Shown here in pieces: positions 24,340 to 33,174 of a stretch of DNA of 34,174 nucleotides. The notes beneath the pieces were generated by a model. That model was given only the letters and a program-made list of their open reading frames with translations, did not search any database and was not told the origin of the DNA. A program made the translations under genes and the position numbers. The first letter of the stretch is position 1. Every line of letters starts with the position of its first letter. Source of the stretch: a virus; IMG/VR virus record IMGVR_UViG_3300032236_000729, positions 1 through 34,174 of that record, one strand, 5' to 3'.

Positions 24340-26355
24340 TTAGGTTACATTGATGATTGCGAAGTTTAATATCAGAGTATCCGCCGCATTTGAACCAGAT
24401 GGTGTTCCATCACAGTTATTAATAACCACATTGAAACTTCCAGGTGTTACTGAATTTACACATACTGTATAATTAACAGACGCACCACTTGATATATTAA
24501 GAATAATAATATCCTTGGAACTTGTTACATATGTGTTATATACAGTGAATGATGTTGCTGCACCTTTGTTGATATTTGTGTTTGTAGTTGTTATCTGACC
24601 AGTACGACCATTTGCAAATACAGCAGTAGATTTATTTGTTAACTGTGTTACATTCGCGTTATTAACATTAGCGGTATAATGAATAGTATTTGCAACAAAC
24701 AATGCTGCATTTTGACTAAAACTAATATTGTTAGAAGTGAAATTTGCAGTTTGTGATATTACATTAGAACCGATTGGTGTTGTATACAACACAATCTGTG
24801 TTCCCTTTGTCACATCAGTGAAATTATCTAATGCGGTCAAATCAACTCTAGCATAACCTGTTCCTTGGAATCCACTATTTCCATATCCATTTCCGCCTAC
24901 TCTCATTAACACATCACCAGATTGTGTTAATGTTGGGAATGCTGCATTTCCTTGTGCAGAACGACCTGCAATTACTGGATAACTATTTGTTGTTCCACCA
25001 TTTCCAAAACTATCAATAATTACTCTGGTTGGTGTACCATCCTTACCAGTGATTTGTAACATATAAGTTTGGTTAGTAGGAAGTACAGTTGCATAATTAT
25101 CACTTGCAGTTAATTTCATCAATGCTGTATTAGCAGGAAATGTTGAATTATTGACTGTCAAATAACCAGAAACACCACCAGTTCCAGAAACTGTCATGTT
25201 ACCTATAAGACTACTTGTTCCATTTGCAGTGAAGTTTCCATATACAATGGATGTTCCACTCATGATGACATTACCTACAAGTGTGCTGGTTCCGTTTGCG
25301 GTGAAACTACCATATATAATTGAATTACCAGAAACTCTAGAAGTACCAACAATAGAAAGATTACCTGTATTGATTGATGCAGTTTGTGTTGTTCCAGAAA
25401 TAGTTAAATTTCCAGAAAGATTTAAATTGTTTAAATTGATATTACTTGTATTGGCAACATAATTATTTTGAATAAAAGTGTTTGCTGTGTCAGTATATGA
25501 TTTAGCAGAATCAAGAGTTACTGTATCATTAGAACTAACAAATGTATTACTTGCTGGATATGATCCATCTGATAATTTAATAATTCCAGAAGTTGCAATA
25601 TTACCTGCAAAGAATGTATTACCAGAAACATATAATGTATAACCATTTGCTGATAATGTTCCAATTGATGTGTTGCCATTATTGTCTATAGCAAATGGAG
25701 ATGAATCTGAAGGATAATTGTCATTAACTAACAACGAATAACTATTTCCATAATTGTTAATTGTTAATGCAGGAAAATTGGCATAATATGATCTGGTTGG
25801 AATTTGATTTATTATTGTTGGTCTTTTTAATGTTAACCAATCTTCATTAAATGTTGCCCCAATATTTGCTGATGTTGTACCCCCAACAATGAAGTTTATG
25901 TTTGCACCATAAGATGCAGTACCGATAACTAAATTTCCAGTATATGAAGTTGCATTAGGTCCAGAAACATACAAATAACCATCTAAAGGTTTCATTGATG
26001 AATATGCTGGATCAACATAGAATGAGTTGTTAATACCTAAGTCAATATAGTTATTACTATCTGTTCCAATATCTGTGGTCAATACTAAATCAGCAGAACC
26101 ATTTGATGTTTTATTTTGAATGTTTACTTGGAGATATGTGATACTATTACCAGAAAATTGTCCAATGGAATTGGATAATAGAATTGGGTTACTACCAACA
26201 TTTAATGGGTTATTTGAATATAACCCTTGTGCTAATGTAGTTGCCGTTATCTTTCCCGTTACGCTAGTGGGAAGGTTAACACCAACTAATATAGTATCAG
26301 ATGTATTTGATCCTAATGTTATTTGATTTAACTCTGAAATCTTTATAGTACTCAT
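24340..26355 (-). CDS. Tail fibre-like structural protein between gp7 and gp8 (671 aa)
   Basis: Head MSTIKISELNQITLGSNTSD then TILVGVNLPTSVTGKITATT is a known marine phage fibre head and is related to that of the 848-aa fibre. Residues about 65-165 form a domain with NYIDLGINNSFY and DGYLYVSGPN...NLVIGTA, present twice in the 1292-aa fibre. About 275-310 is the shared TVTLDSAKSYTDTANTFI module. Then come beta repeats alternating GNFTANGTSSLIGNMTVSGT. Residues about 420-520 (DGTPTRVIIDSFG, GRSAQGNAAFPT) resemble fibre domains of T4-like phages. The end (about 600-671) is beta-rich. It contains no S74 chaperone. Its place in the wedge operon suggests a structural fibre fixed to the wedge. Confidence 0.75.
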   Translation of the reverse strand: MSTIKISELNQITLGSNTSDTILVGVNLPTSVTGKITATTLAQGLYSNNPLNVGSNPILLSNSIGQFSGNSITYLQVNIQNKTSNGSADLVLTTDIGTDSNNYIDLGINNSFYVDPAYSSMKPLDGYLYVSGPNATSYTGNLVIGTASYGANINFIVGGTTSANIGATFNEDWLTLKRPTIINQIPTRSYYANFPALTINNYGNSYSLLVNDNYPSDSSPFAIDNNGNTSIGTLSANGYTLYVSGNTFFAGNIATSGIIKLSDGSYPASNTFVSSNDTVTLDSAKSYTDTANTFIQNNYVANTSNINLNNLNLSGNLTISGTTQTASINTGNLSIVGTSRVSGNSIIYGSFTANGTSTLVGNVIMSGTSIVYGNFTANGTSSLIGNMTVSGTGGVSGYLTVNNSTFPANTALMKLTASDNYATVLPTNQTYMLQITGKDGTPTRVIIDSFGNGGTTNSYPVIAGRSAQGNAAFPTLTQSGDVLMRVGGNGYGNSGFQGTGYARVDLTALDNFTDVTKGTQIVLYTTPIGSNVISQTANFTSNNISFSQNAALFVANTIHYTANVNNANVTQLTNKSTAVFANGRTGQITTTNTNINKGAATSFTVYNTYVTSSKDIIILNISSGASVNYTVCVNSVTPGSFNVVINNCDGTPSGSNAADTLILNFAIINVT

Positions 26356-26358
26356 CTA

Positions 26359-29300
26359 TTATCCTAGTATTAATATGTTGCCATCTTCTGTTGTTAATAT
26401 GATACCATTTTCAGTGGTTAGTTGTGGTATGTATTGTGTGCCAACTGGACCAAATATTCTTACACAACTAGTTGGTCCGAATGTTCTATTAACTGATATC
26501 AATGAGTTTGATATAGTAGGTAAATTTGGTGAAACTGATATTGTTCCGTTTACATAATTGACACTGGATACTGTAAATATAGTACCATTTCCTGTAATTT
26601 TTACTTTATCACCAGTATAAACTATATCTTTTAATGGGTATGTTGGATTACTGTACACCCCATTGTTTATAATATCATAAGCACCCGTCAATACTTTAAT
26701 ATTTATAACATTAGATCCAGAGTTTGATTGAACATAAGCAACATTGGCAAAAGTCAACCAAGTATTATTTTGTAATGTTATAGTATTTGATGTGTAATCA
26801 ACAGATTTAACTTCACTTTTTATGTACGGTCCATTGGTTGGTGTTATTTCTACAATATTGTTGGTAGAAATAAAGTTAGCAATATTGGCACCAGCCAAAC
26901 TACTAAATGTGATAATATTGTTACTCTTATTTGTAAAGTCAGTAACCATATTTACCGTACTGCCAGTATACCCGGTATAATCTGCTAATGGTAAACCAGT
27001 AAATAGTGCATCTTGACTATGGAAATTATAATAATTTTCAGATTCCATTGCATATCTTCCTAGAACATTAGTTCCAGCAGGATGCAATAGATTCAATAAT
27101 ATTTCACGATATTTTGCAATTTCTTTATTAACGGTTATTTGGTAGGTATAATTATTGTATACCTCATTCTGTAATACAGTGAAAGAACTTGGTTGTCCTT
27201 GTGTGTTTAGATATTGACCTTGACCAACAACCAGACCATTCAAGAATACTGCACTTGCCTTTGCTGTACCATCACCATAACTAACAAACCCTTGGATATT
27301 CAACCCAGTGATTAAAGGATATTGACTTTCATATCCAACCGGAACCTTATTCGCAATGTTAATTATAATATTATTTCTGTCAATCTTTAGTGGTAGTGTC
27401 GGATTTGGTATAGAAGTATATTCAAATAATCTCAAATTATAAAGTGATTTTGATGGATCTACATCTGGTATTAATAAAGTATATGAATCTACAAAGGCAA
27501 TATATGTAGAATTGTTACTATTAATGCCTTGATATATTATATCACCCTTTACTGGTGGTTTAGTCACTAGTATATTGGATACTACTATGTCTTGTACTTT
27601 AAGTGAAACGTTTGGTGTTGCAATATAATCTTCACCAAAGTTCAATATGTTAATAGATGTTACTGCTCCTGCCCTATCAGTTATTGAAGATAATCTTGCA
27701 CCAGCACCCAATATACCAGTAACTGTTACAATGGCACCTGATGCATTAACATTTGATGATTTTACTGATAATGAAGGTAATTGTATATCATATCCCATTC
27801 CACCTAAAGGATATATAGATTTGCCTTGTATGTAAGAAATACCTGTTATGGAACCACTTGAGTCAACAGATGTAACATTTGCATATGCTCCATAACCAGA
27901 ACCACCCGAAAAAACGATAGTATCGTTTGCAACGTATCCTTTACCACCATTGATGATTTGTATTGGTGACAATATTCCGAAAGAACTTATTAATGTATTG
28001 TCATTTCCATCATTTTTATATATTGACTGTGCTGATATATCGGGTTGGTGTGTCATTCCACCACCCTGATTCGTTACCAATACCGATGAAATTGGATATG
28101 TGGAGAAAGATATAAATGATAAACTGTTCGCAAATGATGTATTTGCATTTGATGTTGGGTGATCAGATAAGAAACTAAATTTCGTGTTACCAATTGGTAC
28201 ATTTTTACCTAACCCAATAGCATTGGTTGGCATATAGGTAACGTTTGCAATTGCACCACCAGCAGAGTTTGCAACTGTAATTACTGCTCCATGTGCTGAT
28301 GTGTTGACAGAATTTACATTTGCTGTTATACCCAAAACACTATTAGCACCAACTCCTGTGTTATATCCAACTGCAATTATTTTACCATTGGCATCTACAG
28401 AAGATACGTGTGCAAAATTATATGGATTAGAGTTAATTATTACATAAATTGGATCATTATTTTGATACCCAACACCACCATTATTTACAGATATTAAAGG
28501 TAATAGGTAAGGTGTTAATGAAGCAACAATTGCAGTTGGACTTTTGGCACCATCATTTAAATTTGAGAATGTTATAACTGTGTTAGGATCATTTCTATAT
28601 CCAAATCCCCCATTATCAACAGTAATACTTTTTACACCACCAGTAGTGGTTTGTGCAACAACTGCTGACGCACCAATACCCTTTGATGAATTTAAACCAC
28701 CATATACAACTACTGGATCACCAGCCTTATAGAATGATCCTCTATTCTTGGGATCTATATTGATTTGACTAATCTGACCAACAATTTTAGCACGTAATGT
28801 TTCAGCACCAGGTGTGTCAGCAGATACTTGAGTCCCATCTTTAAAATATACTGGTTGGTTTGCATTATCTACAACAATAATATATTCACCCGATTGAAAA
28901 AGTCTTTCAATATTTGAGATGAATACTTCTGTTTTTGTTCCAGATATTGTAGAATTTTCTATTGTAGCAATAGATTTTGTTGTTTCACCAAATATTCTAT
29001 AATTGCTTATGTTTAAGAAGTTAGGATCATCTGTTGCCAATCTCAAACTTTTAAATACGAACCATGTTCCAGCAGATGCTTTGAAAACAAAATCCCTTGT
29101 ATTGAATGATTCAAAATCAGAATCGTATAATATTCTAAAAAGAAATTCAAATGATGGGTTAGTTCCCTTTGTTTTATATAATTCTCTGGCAAATCTGATT
29201 AATCTGTTCTGATCTATTAATACATCTTTTGGAAAATTCTGAAGAAAATCATTAACATAATAATCTAAAAATTGTTGTGATGTAGAATCAACATCCTGAT

Positions 29301-29466
29301 ATGTTAGGATATTTTTACTGAATTCTAGGACATTACCAGTTTCTTCCATCCAAGCATAGTATGCCTTTATAAAGGATACAAAATTGGCATAGTTAGGATC
29401 ATCCCTGATATACTCAGGAAGTTGAGATGGAACGAATAGTGAAGTTTTTTGTATGCTATCTATCAT
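26359..29466 (-). CDS. 7: gp7-like baseplate wedge protein
   Basis: 1035 aa, close to T4 gp7 (1032 aa). Residues 10-120 (LFVPSQLPEYIRDDPNYANF, VSFIKAYYAWMEE, RFARELYKTKGTNPSFEFLF, RILYDSDFE) correspond to a gp7 region with a similar helical set (FFESRSYDFYSTKGIEASYK, FLFKVLYNEEVEIE). REILLNLLHPAGTNVLG (about 787-803) parallels SDVIRFVHPVGFG. Most of T4 gp7's N-terminal half is not recognisable. Instead residues about 270-640 are a run of GGxGY / GxGA beta modules. The end repeats LTTENGIILTTEDGNILILG. T4 gp7 starts wedge assembly by binding gp10 and gp8. The place directly after gp6 in TAATG overlap supports the call. The alternative is a gp7-like but separately evolved wedge protein. Confidence 0.75.
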   Translation of the reverse strand: MIDSIQKTSLFVPSQLPEYIRDDPNYANFVSFIKAYYAWMEETGNVLEFSKNILTYQDVDSTSQQFLDYYVNDFLQNFPKDVLIDQNRLIRFARELYKTKGTNPSFEFLFRILYDSDFESFNTRDFVFKASAGTWFVFKSLRLATDDPNFLNISNYRIFGETTKSIATIENSTISGTKTEVFISNIERLFQSGEYIIVVDNANQPVYFKDGTQVSADTPGAETLRAKIVGQISQINIDPKNRGSFYKAGDPVVVYGGLNSSKGIGASAVVAQTTTGGVKSITVDNGGFGYRNDPNTVITFSNLNDGAKSPTAIVASLTPYLLPLISVNNGGVGYQNNDPIYVIINSNPYNFAHVSSVDANGKIIAVGYNTGVGANSVLGITANVNSVNTSAHGAVITVANSAGGAIANVTYMPTNAIGLGKNVPIGNTKFSFLSDHPTSNANTSFANSLSFISFSTYPISSVLVTNQGGGMTHQPDISAQSIYKNDGNDNTLISSFGILSPIQIINGGKGYVANDTIVFSGGSGYGAYANVTSVDSSGSITGISYIQGKSIYPLGGMGYDIQLPSLSVKSSNVNASGAIVTVTGILGAGARLSSITDRAGAVTSINILNFGEDYIATPNVSLKVQDIVVSNILVTKPPVKGDIIYQGINSNNSTYIAFVDSYTLLIPDVDPSKSLYNLRLFEYTSIPNPTLPLKIDRNNIIINIANKVPVGYESQYPLITGLNIQGFVSYGDGTAKASAVFLNGLVVGQGQYLNTQGQPSSFTVLQNEVYNNYTYQITVNKEIAKYREILLNLLHPAGTNVLGRYAMESENYYNFHSQDALFTGLPLADYTGYTGSTVNMVTDFTNKSNNIITFSSLAGANIANFISTNNIVEITPTNGPYIKSEVKSVDYTSNTITLQNNTWLTFANVAYVQSNSGSNVINIKVLTGAYDIINNGVYSNPTYPLKDIVYTGDKVKITGNGTIFTVSSVNYVNGTISVSPNLPTISNSLISVNRTFGPTSCVRIFGPVGTQYIPQLTTENGIILTTEDGNILILG

Positions 29467-31571
29467 TACGATTTTGCTGTTATGCTAACTGTAATTGCAT
29501 TTGGATCAAAAGGGTCTACCGTTATTATTTTATTGCGTCCAGAGGATATGATAGTTGTCGTTGGATTAACAGAAATTGCAAGTTGACCTAATGGATTATC
29601 TATCTCAATTGGAGAGAATGAATTTAATGTGACAACACCATTTACATAATCAACTGTACCAATGTTTGGATTCAATATGGTTTTTGCTTGTTGGTCATTA
29701 TTGTAATATGATCTCAATGTTCCATACTGACCTTCTAATATAACTACAGCGGCTGCGTTGCGACCCGTTGTGTCTGATGCCGCAGGAGTTATAGATACTA
29801 TAGCACTGGTGTAATTATTTCCTGTTGTTAATACAGAAATAGATTTTATTGTTCCATTATTATTAATGATTGATTCTGCTGTTGCTCCTTGTCCATCACC
29901 CAGTATACTAACAGTTGGTGCATATTGATATCCGAAACCAGCATTTGTTACTTGAATTGATGAAACACCACCAGTTGAAGATGGGATTTCTTCGATGTAT
30001 ACACCGTCAATAATGTTTGCAAGATTGGTTGGGTCTCTATATTGTACCGATGGGTAACTTGATATACCACTCTGGAACATTCCTTTCTGCAAAGGTACAC
30101 CGAAGAACATATTATATGTAGTTGATGTGGTCAGGTTAGGATATATTTTCTTTTGTAATTTTATTGATATTTCGTTTGCTATAATAGATGGGTTAGTGTT
30201 CTTTATAGCAATCATTAAATCACTTGATGAGAATGTAGAGTTAAAAGTGTTTAGGTTTGTTACTGCATAATTGTTTATCGTTGCGGTAACAAGTTTCTGT
30301 AAATCACTTGAACTTAAATTTGTTTTGGATGGATCGTATAATATACTAGCATCAATCTTGATGTATGTGTAGTCTGGGTCTACGATTGTAGGCACCACAG
30401 TCATAATAGAAATGGGTGCAAGTACTTGATTCACTATAGTAGTTTTCTGAGTGTCTGTTAATGTATAACCACCAGTAGGTTTCAAACAGATATAAACAAC
30501 ACCATATGATGGAGGGTCATTTTCCTGTCCACCCCACACATTCACAGCATCAAATGTAACACCAATATTATTTTGTTGCAATAAAGTGATATAGTCATCT
30601 TTTGTTACAGCACGATTTTGTGCAGCAAATGCTTTAGGTGCTTGGAATTTTATAGAAGAAATGGATTCTTTTTCAGTTCCTGCTGATGCTGGAGTCTGTC
30701 CATATACAGTAGTATTAGTGAAACCTGATACAACATCCATCATCACAAAGTTATTGGCGCCGTGTGCTGAGATTGCTTGTGTTGAGATGTATGATACTTT
30801 TACTACATTACCATCTGTCAGTTTATTTCCGATGATACCATCACCAAATGTTAAGTTGTAGTTACCATTTAACCCCTCTTCCAAGAAATAAATTAAACTA
30901 GTGTCTAATTTAACTGAACCAGTTCCGGTTAGAATTGAATATGGAGATGCTTCTGAATAGATTTGATAATTTGTATCTGATACTGATTGTTGAACCAATA
31001 CTTTAATTGTACTTGTATCAATATTAGCATCTGGGAGTTCAAATGTGTATGTTGGGTTTGATGTCGAATCAACAGTGAATGTATAGTTTACTGGTATGCC
31101 TTCCTTCAATTCTACGTTATAGAAGGTTGCCGTATTAGTATTAGTATCAGTATTAACGGTTGTAGAATCAGTTGTTACGAAGTTATAGTTTATACCATTT
31201 ACTGATTCTGATAAAAAATTAGTATATGATGGTAATGTTAAACTGGAATCGGTAACACCACTTGCTATTACAGTAACATATGATGTTGGGGCAATTGCTG
31301 ATTTTGGTACATAATTTAACAACTTGGCATGAGATACAACAGCCGAACGTTGTAATGCAGTATCAAAGAACATTTCATTAGCAACCATGTTCAGATAGAA
31401 TGCATTATATTGTGTGTTGTATGCTAGAACATCTAGTAATATAGATAGACCAGATCCATCAAAGTTATAGTCTTTAAACATATCCTGTGATTTTAGGAAT
31501 GTTTTTAGATTCCCTTTGATTGCATCAAAGTCTAATCCGACTAATTGTACGTTTGAATTTGCTCCCGCCAT
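29466..31571 (-). CDS. 6: gp6-like baseplate wedge protein (J-like)
   Basis: 701 aa; T4 gp6 is 660 aa. The N-terminus (AIKGNLKTFLKSQDMFKDYN, FDGSGLSILLDVLAYNTQYN, AFYLNMVANEMFFDTALQRS) and the later SIKFQAPKAFAAQNRAVTKD-like region are typical of gp6/J baseplate proteins, which form the inner iris ring of the baseplate and bind gp25 and gp7. Residues about 534-613 are an added module (VTNAGFGYQYAP...GDGQGA) of the type repeated in gp7, gp8 and the DUF4815 protein. It overlaps gp25 and gp7 by one base each, a sign of coupled translation. Confidence 0.92.
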   Translation of the reverse strand: MAGANSNVQLVGLDFDAIKGNLKTFLKSQDMFKDYNFDGSGLSILLDVLAYNTQYNAFYLNMVANEMFFDTALQRSAVVSHAKLLNYVPKSAIAPTSYVTVIASGVTDSSLTLPSYTNFLSESVNGINYNFVTTDSTTVNTDTNTNTATFYNVELKEGIPVNYTFTVDSTSNPTYTFELPDANIDTSTIKVLVQQSVSDTNYQIYSEASPYSILTGTGSVKLDTSLIYFLEEGLNGNYNLTFGDGIIGNKLTDGNVVKVSYISTQAISAHGANNFVMMDVVSGFTNTTVYGQTPASAGTEKESISSIKFQAPKAFAAQNRAVTKDDYITLLQQNNIGVTFDAVNVWGGQENDPPSYGVVYICLKPTGGYTLTDTQKTTIVNQVLAPISIMTVVPTIVDPDYTYIKIDASILYDPSKTNLSSSDLQKLVTATINNYAVTNLNTFNSTFSSSDLMIAIKNTNPSIIANEISIKLQKKIYPNLTTSTTYNMFFGVPLQKGMFQSGISSYPSVQYRDPTNLANIIDGVYIEEIPSSTGGVSSIQVTNAGFGYQYAPTVSILGDGQGATAESIINNNGTIKSISVLTTGNNYTSAIVSITPAASDTTGRNAAAVVILEGQYGTLRSYYNNDQQAKTILNPNIGTVDYVNGVVTLNSFSPIEIDNPLGQLAISVNPTTTIISSGRNKIITVDPFDPNAITVSITAKS

Positions 31572-31963
31572 TACTTTGCCCTTTTGAGAATTATATTGAT
31601 GCCTGTTGGTGTTGTATTATTACCGATATAAAAAAACATAGATACCTGATAAGCATCTTGATCAGGGTATGCGTTTATAGAGATGTTTGCAACTGACGCC
31701 CTTGGTTCATAATTATTAATGGTTCTGACTATTTCATCCTCTAGTAAACCGGCTGTTAGAGGATTTATTGGTTCAAATAATAACTTATTTATTTGTGATC
31801 CTAACAAGGGTTGAAATGGCCTTTCAAAAGGACTAGTGAGTATTAAATTTTTTACAGAACGAATCACCGATTGTTCATCGTAACTTAAAGACACATCTTT
31901 AGTTCCAGGTTGAGGTAAGAACCTCAAATCTAGGTCTGAGTAAGTTGTATTTTGTATTGCCAT
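31571..31963 (-). CDS. 25: gp25-like baseplate wedge subunit
   Basis: 130 aa, T4 gp25 being 132 aa. The GPW/gp25 family is clear: YSDLDLRF, KDVSLSYDEQSVIRSVKNLI, PFQPLLGSQINKLLFEPI, NPLTAGLLEDEIVRTI and the signature NYEPRA. T4 gp25 sits in the inner wedge core with gp6 and gp53, contacting the first sheath ring. The spacer to the spike gene carries TATAAATA. It is the first of three genes joined by TAATG overlaps. Confidence 0.95.
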   Translation of the reverse strand: MAIQNTTYSDLDLRFLPQPGTKDVSLSYDEQSVIRSVKNLILTSPFERPFQPLLGSQINKLLFEPINPLTAGLLEDEIVRTINNYEPRASVANISINAYPDQDAYQVSMFFYIGNNTTPTGINIILKRAK

Positions 31964-31967
31964 CTTC

Positions 31968-31975
31968 TATTTATA
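31968..31975 (-). promoter_or_regulatory. Exact TATAAATA before gp25
   Basis: In the 14-base gap after the spike gene the minus strand reads TATAAATA, the T4 late promoter consensus, four bases before the gp25 ATG. A transcript starting six or seven bases further on would lack a leader, so either it gives a leaderless message or the match is chance in AT-rich DNA. Confidence 0.35.
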
Positions 31976-31977
31976 TA

Positions 31978-32856
31978 TTATGCTGGAGGATTAGTTGTTG
32001 TTGGGAAACCCAGACCAGGAGAATATAGATGTGTGTGTGTATTAAAGTTAATACCACCAATCAATGCACCACCAGTGAGTGTTGATAATCCTGATGCAGC
32101 AAATGTGCCAGTAATTGCCGTTGCTCCTGTTATAGCAGTTGCTCCTGTTATAGTAGTTGATCCAGTGATAAATGTTGATCCAGTGATACTTGTTATTGGT
32201 GAAATTATAGTGAAGAATGGCATTGTTGCAATCAAACCAACAGTACCAGTTATAACATGAGGAAGTGGTTCTCCACCTGCTATTGGTACGCCACCAAGGA
32301 TGTTTAACGATCCAACGGCACTGATATGTCCACCAGCATTCAAGTTACCATAGGCTGCTACAGATTGTTGACCAATTATATCACCCCTTACATTAAGATC
32401 ACAGTTGACATAAACAGCATCTGTTGCCTGTAGTGTGATATCAGATGCAGTTATTATAACAGAACCTGCCACCGAAGTATCCATATCACCTTCAACAGTT
32501 TGAGAGCAATCACCACTGACTATTAAATTAGCATCACCACCAATGTCAGCAATAAGATTACCATCGACCTTTAATTCAGTATCACCATAAACATGAACTG
32601 TACATGCTCCTTGTATGATAACATCATTATCCTTTACTACAACATGAAACCCATTACCAACTATCTTATGAACAACATTACCTGATGCCTGATATTCTGT
32701 AAATGAACCAGTACGATGTTGGTGTCTTATTCTTTCGTTGCCTGGAGTGTCATCCATTTCTATAGAATGACCAGATGCAGTTACAGTGGCATTATTATAT
32801 GGGTACTGAGGTTTATTTTCCTCTGAACTTGGTGTTGGTTCAAACTTTAAACCCAT
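31978..32856 (-). CDS. gp5 C-terminal-like central spike (beta-helix needle)
   Basis: 292 aa. SGHSIEMDDTPGNERIRHQH then GSFTEYQASGNVVHKIVGNG is the standard lead-in to the gp5/VgrG-type spike. It is followed by beta-prism/helix repeats (about 60-165: DNDVIIQGACTVHVYGDTEL, LIADIGGDANLIVSGDCSQT). In T4 this part is fused to the OB-fold and lysozyme of gp5; here it is a separate gene, while a gp5 OB-fold piece ends at 34084. Residues about 221-263 are six-residue repeats (ITGSTx). The end INFNTHTHLYSPGL has His274/His276, like the metal-binding HxH apex of phage spikes. No lysozyme motif is present. It would form the membrane-piercing needle tip under the hub. Confidence 0.85.
   Translation of the reverse strand: MGLKFEPTPSSEENKPQYPYNNATVTASGHSIEMDDTPGNERIRHQHRTGSFTEYQASGNVVHKIVGNGFHVVVKDNDVIIQGACTVHVYGDTELKVDGNLIADIGGDANLIVSGDCSQTVEGDMDTSVAGSVIITASDITLQATDAVYVNCDLNVRGDIIGQQSVAAYGNLNAGGHISAVGSLNILGGVPIAGGEPLPHVITGTVGLIATMPFFTIISPITSITGSTFITGSTTITGATAITGATAITGTFAASGLSTLTGGALIGGINFNTHTHLYSPGLGFPTTTNPPA
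32075..32190 (-). repeat. 18-base tandem repeats in the spike gene
   Basis: About five or six units coding a six-residue period (GSTFIT, GSTTIT, GATAIT, GATAIT, GTFAAS, GLSTLT). Two adjacent units are near-identical in DNA and two others are near-identical to each other. Likely a stacked beta segment near the spike tip. Confidence 0.75.
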
Positions 32857-32857
32857 A

Positions 32858-33160
32858 TTACTTTACCGAGTCTCTTAACTTAAAGAATTCTTGTATATGA
32901 TCCAATCTTTCTTTATTTAGAATGGAATTAATCATTTCTTCTGTATGTTGCATCTTTGTTGATAATATATTTTTTGCATCAGACATTGACTTTTCCAACT
33001 CTGGATGTATTTCATTATCAATATTTGAAGTGGTTTCTCTCAAAGATTCATGGTGATCATTTACAGAAGATATTTTGTCTTGCAAATCATTGATATGATT
33101 TTGCAAATCTTCAAAATGAGACATCAATTCTGCCATTTTTGGGTGTAGTTCTTCTTCCAT
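32858..33160 (-). CDS. Coiled-coil protein between hub genes (100 aa)
   Basis: MEEELHPKMAELMSHFEDLQ, NHINDLQDKISSVNDHHESL and SMSDAKNILSTKMQHTEEMI form an almost continuous helix with heptad spacing. It is acidic, His-rich and lacks a signal or membrane segment. It stops one base before the spike gene. An assembly partner or linker for the spike or for the preceding helical protein is plausible. No family recognised. Confidence 0.6.
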   Translation of the reverse strand: MEEELHPKMAELMSHFEDLQNHINDLQDKISSVNDHHESLRETTSNIDNEIHPELEKSMSDAKNILSTKMQHTEEMINSILNKERLDHIQEFFKLRDSVK

Positions 33161-33174
33161 AATATTACTATATG

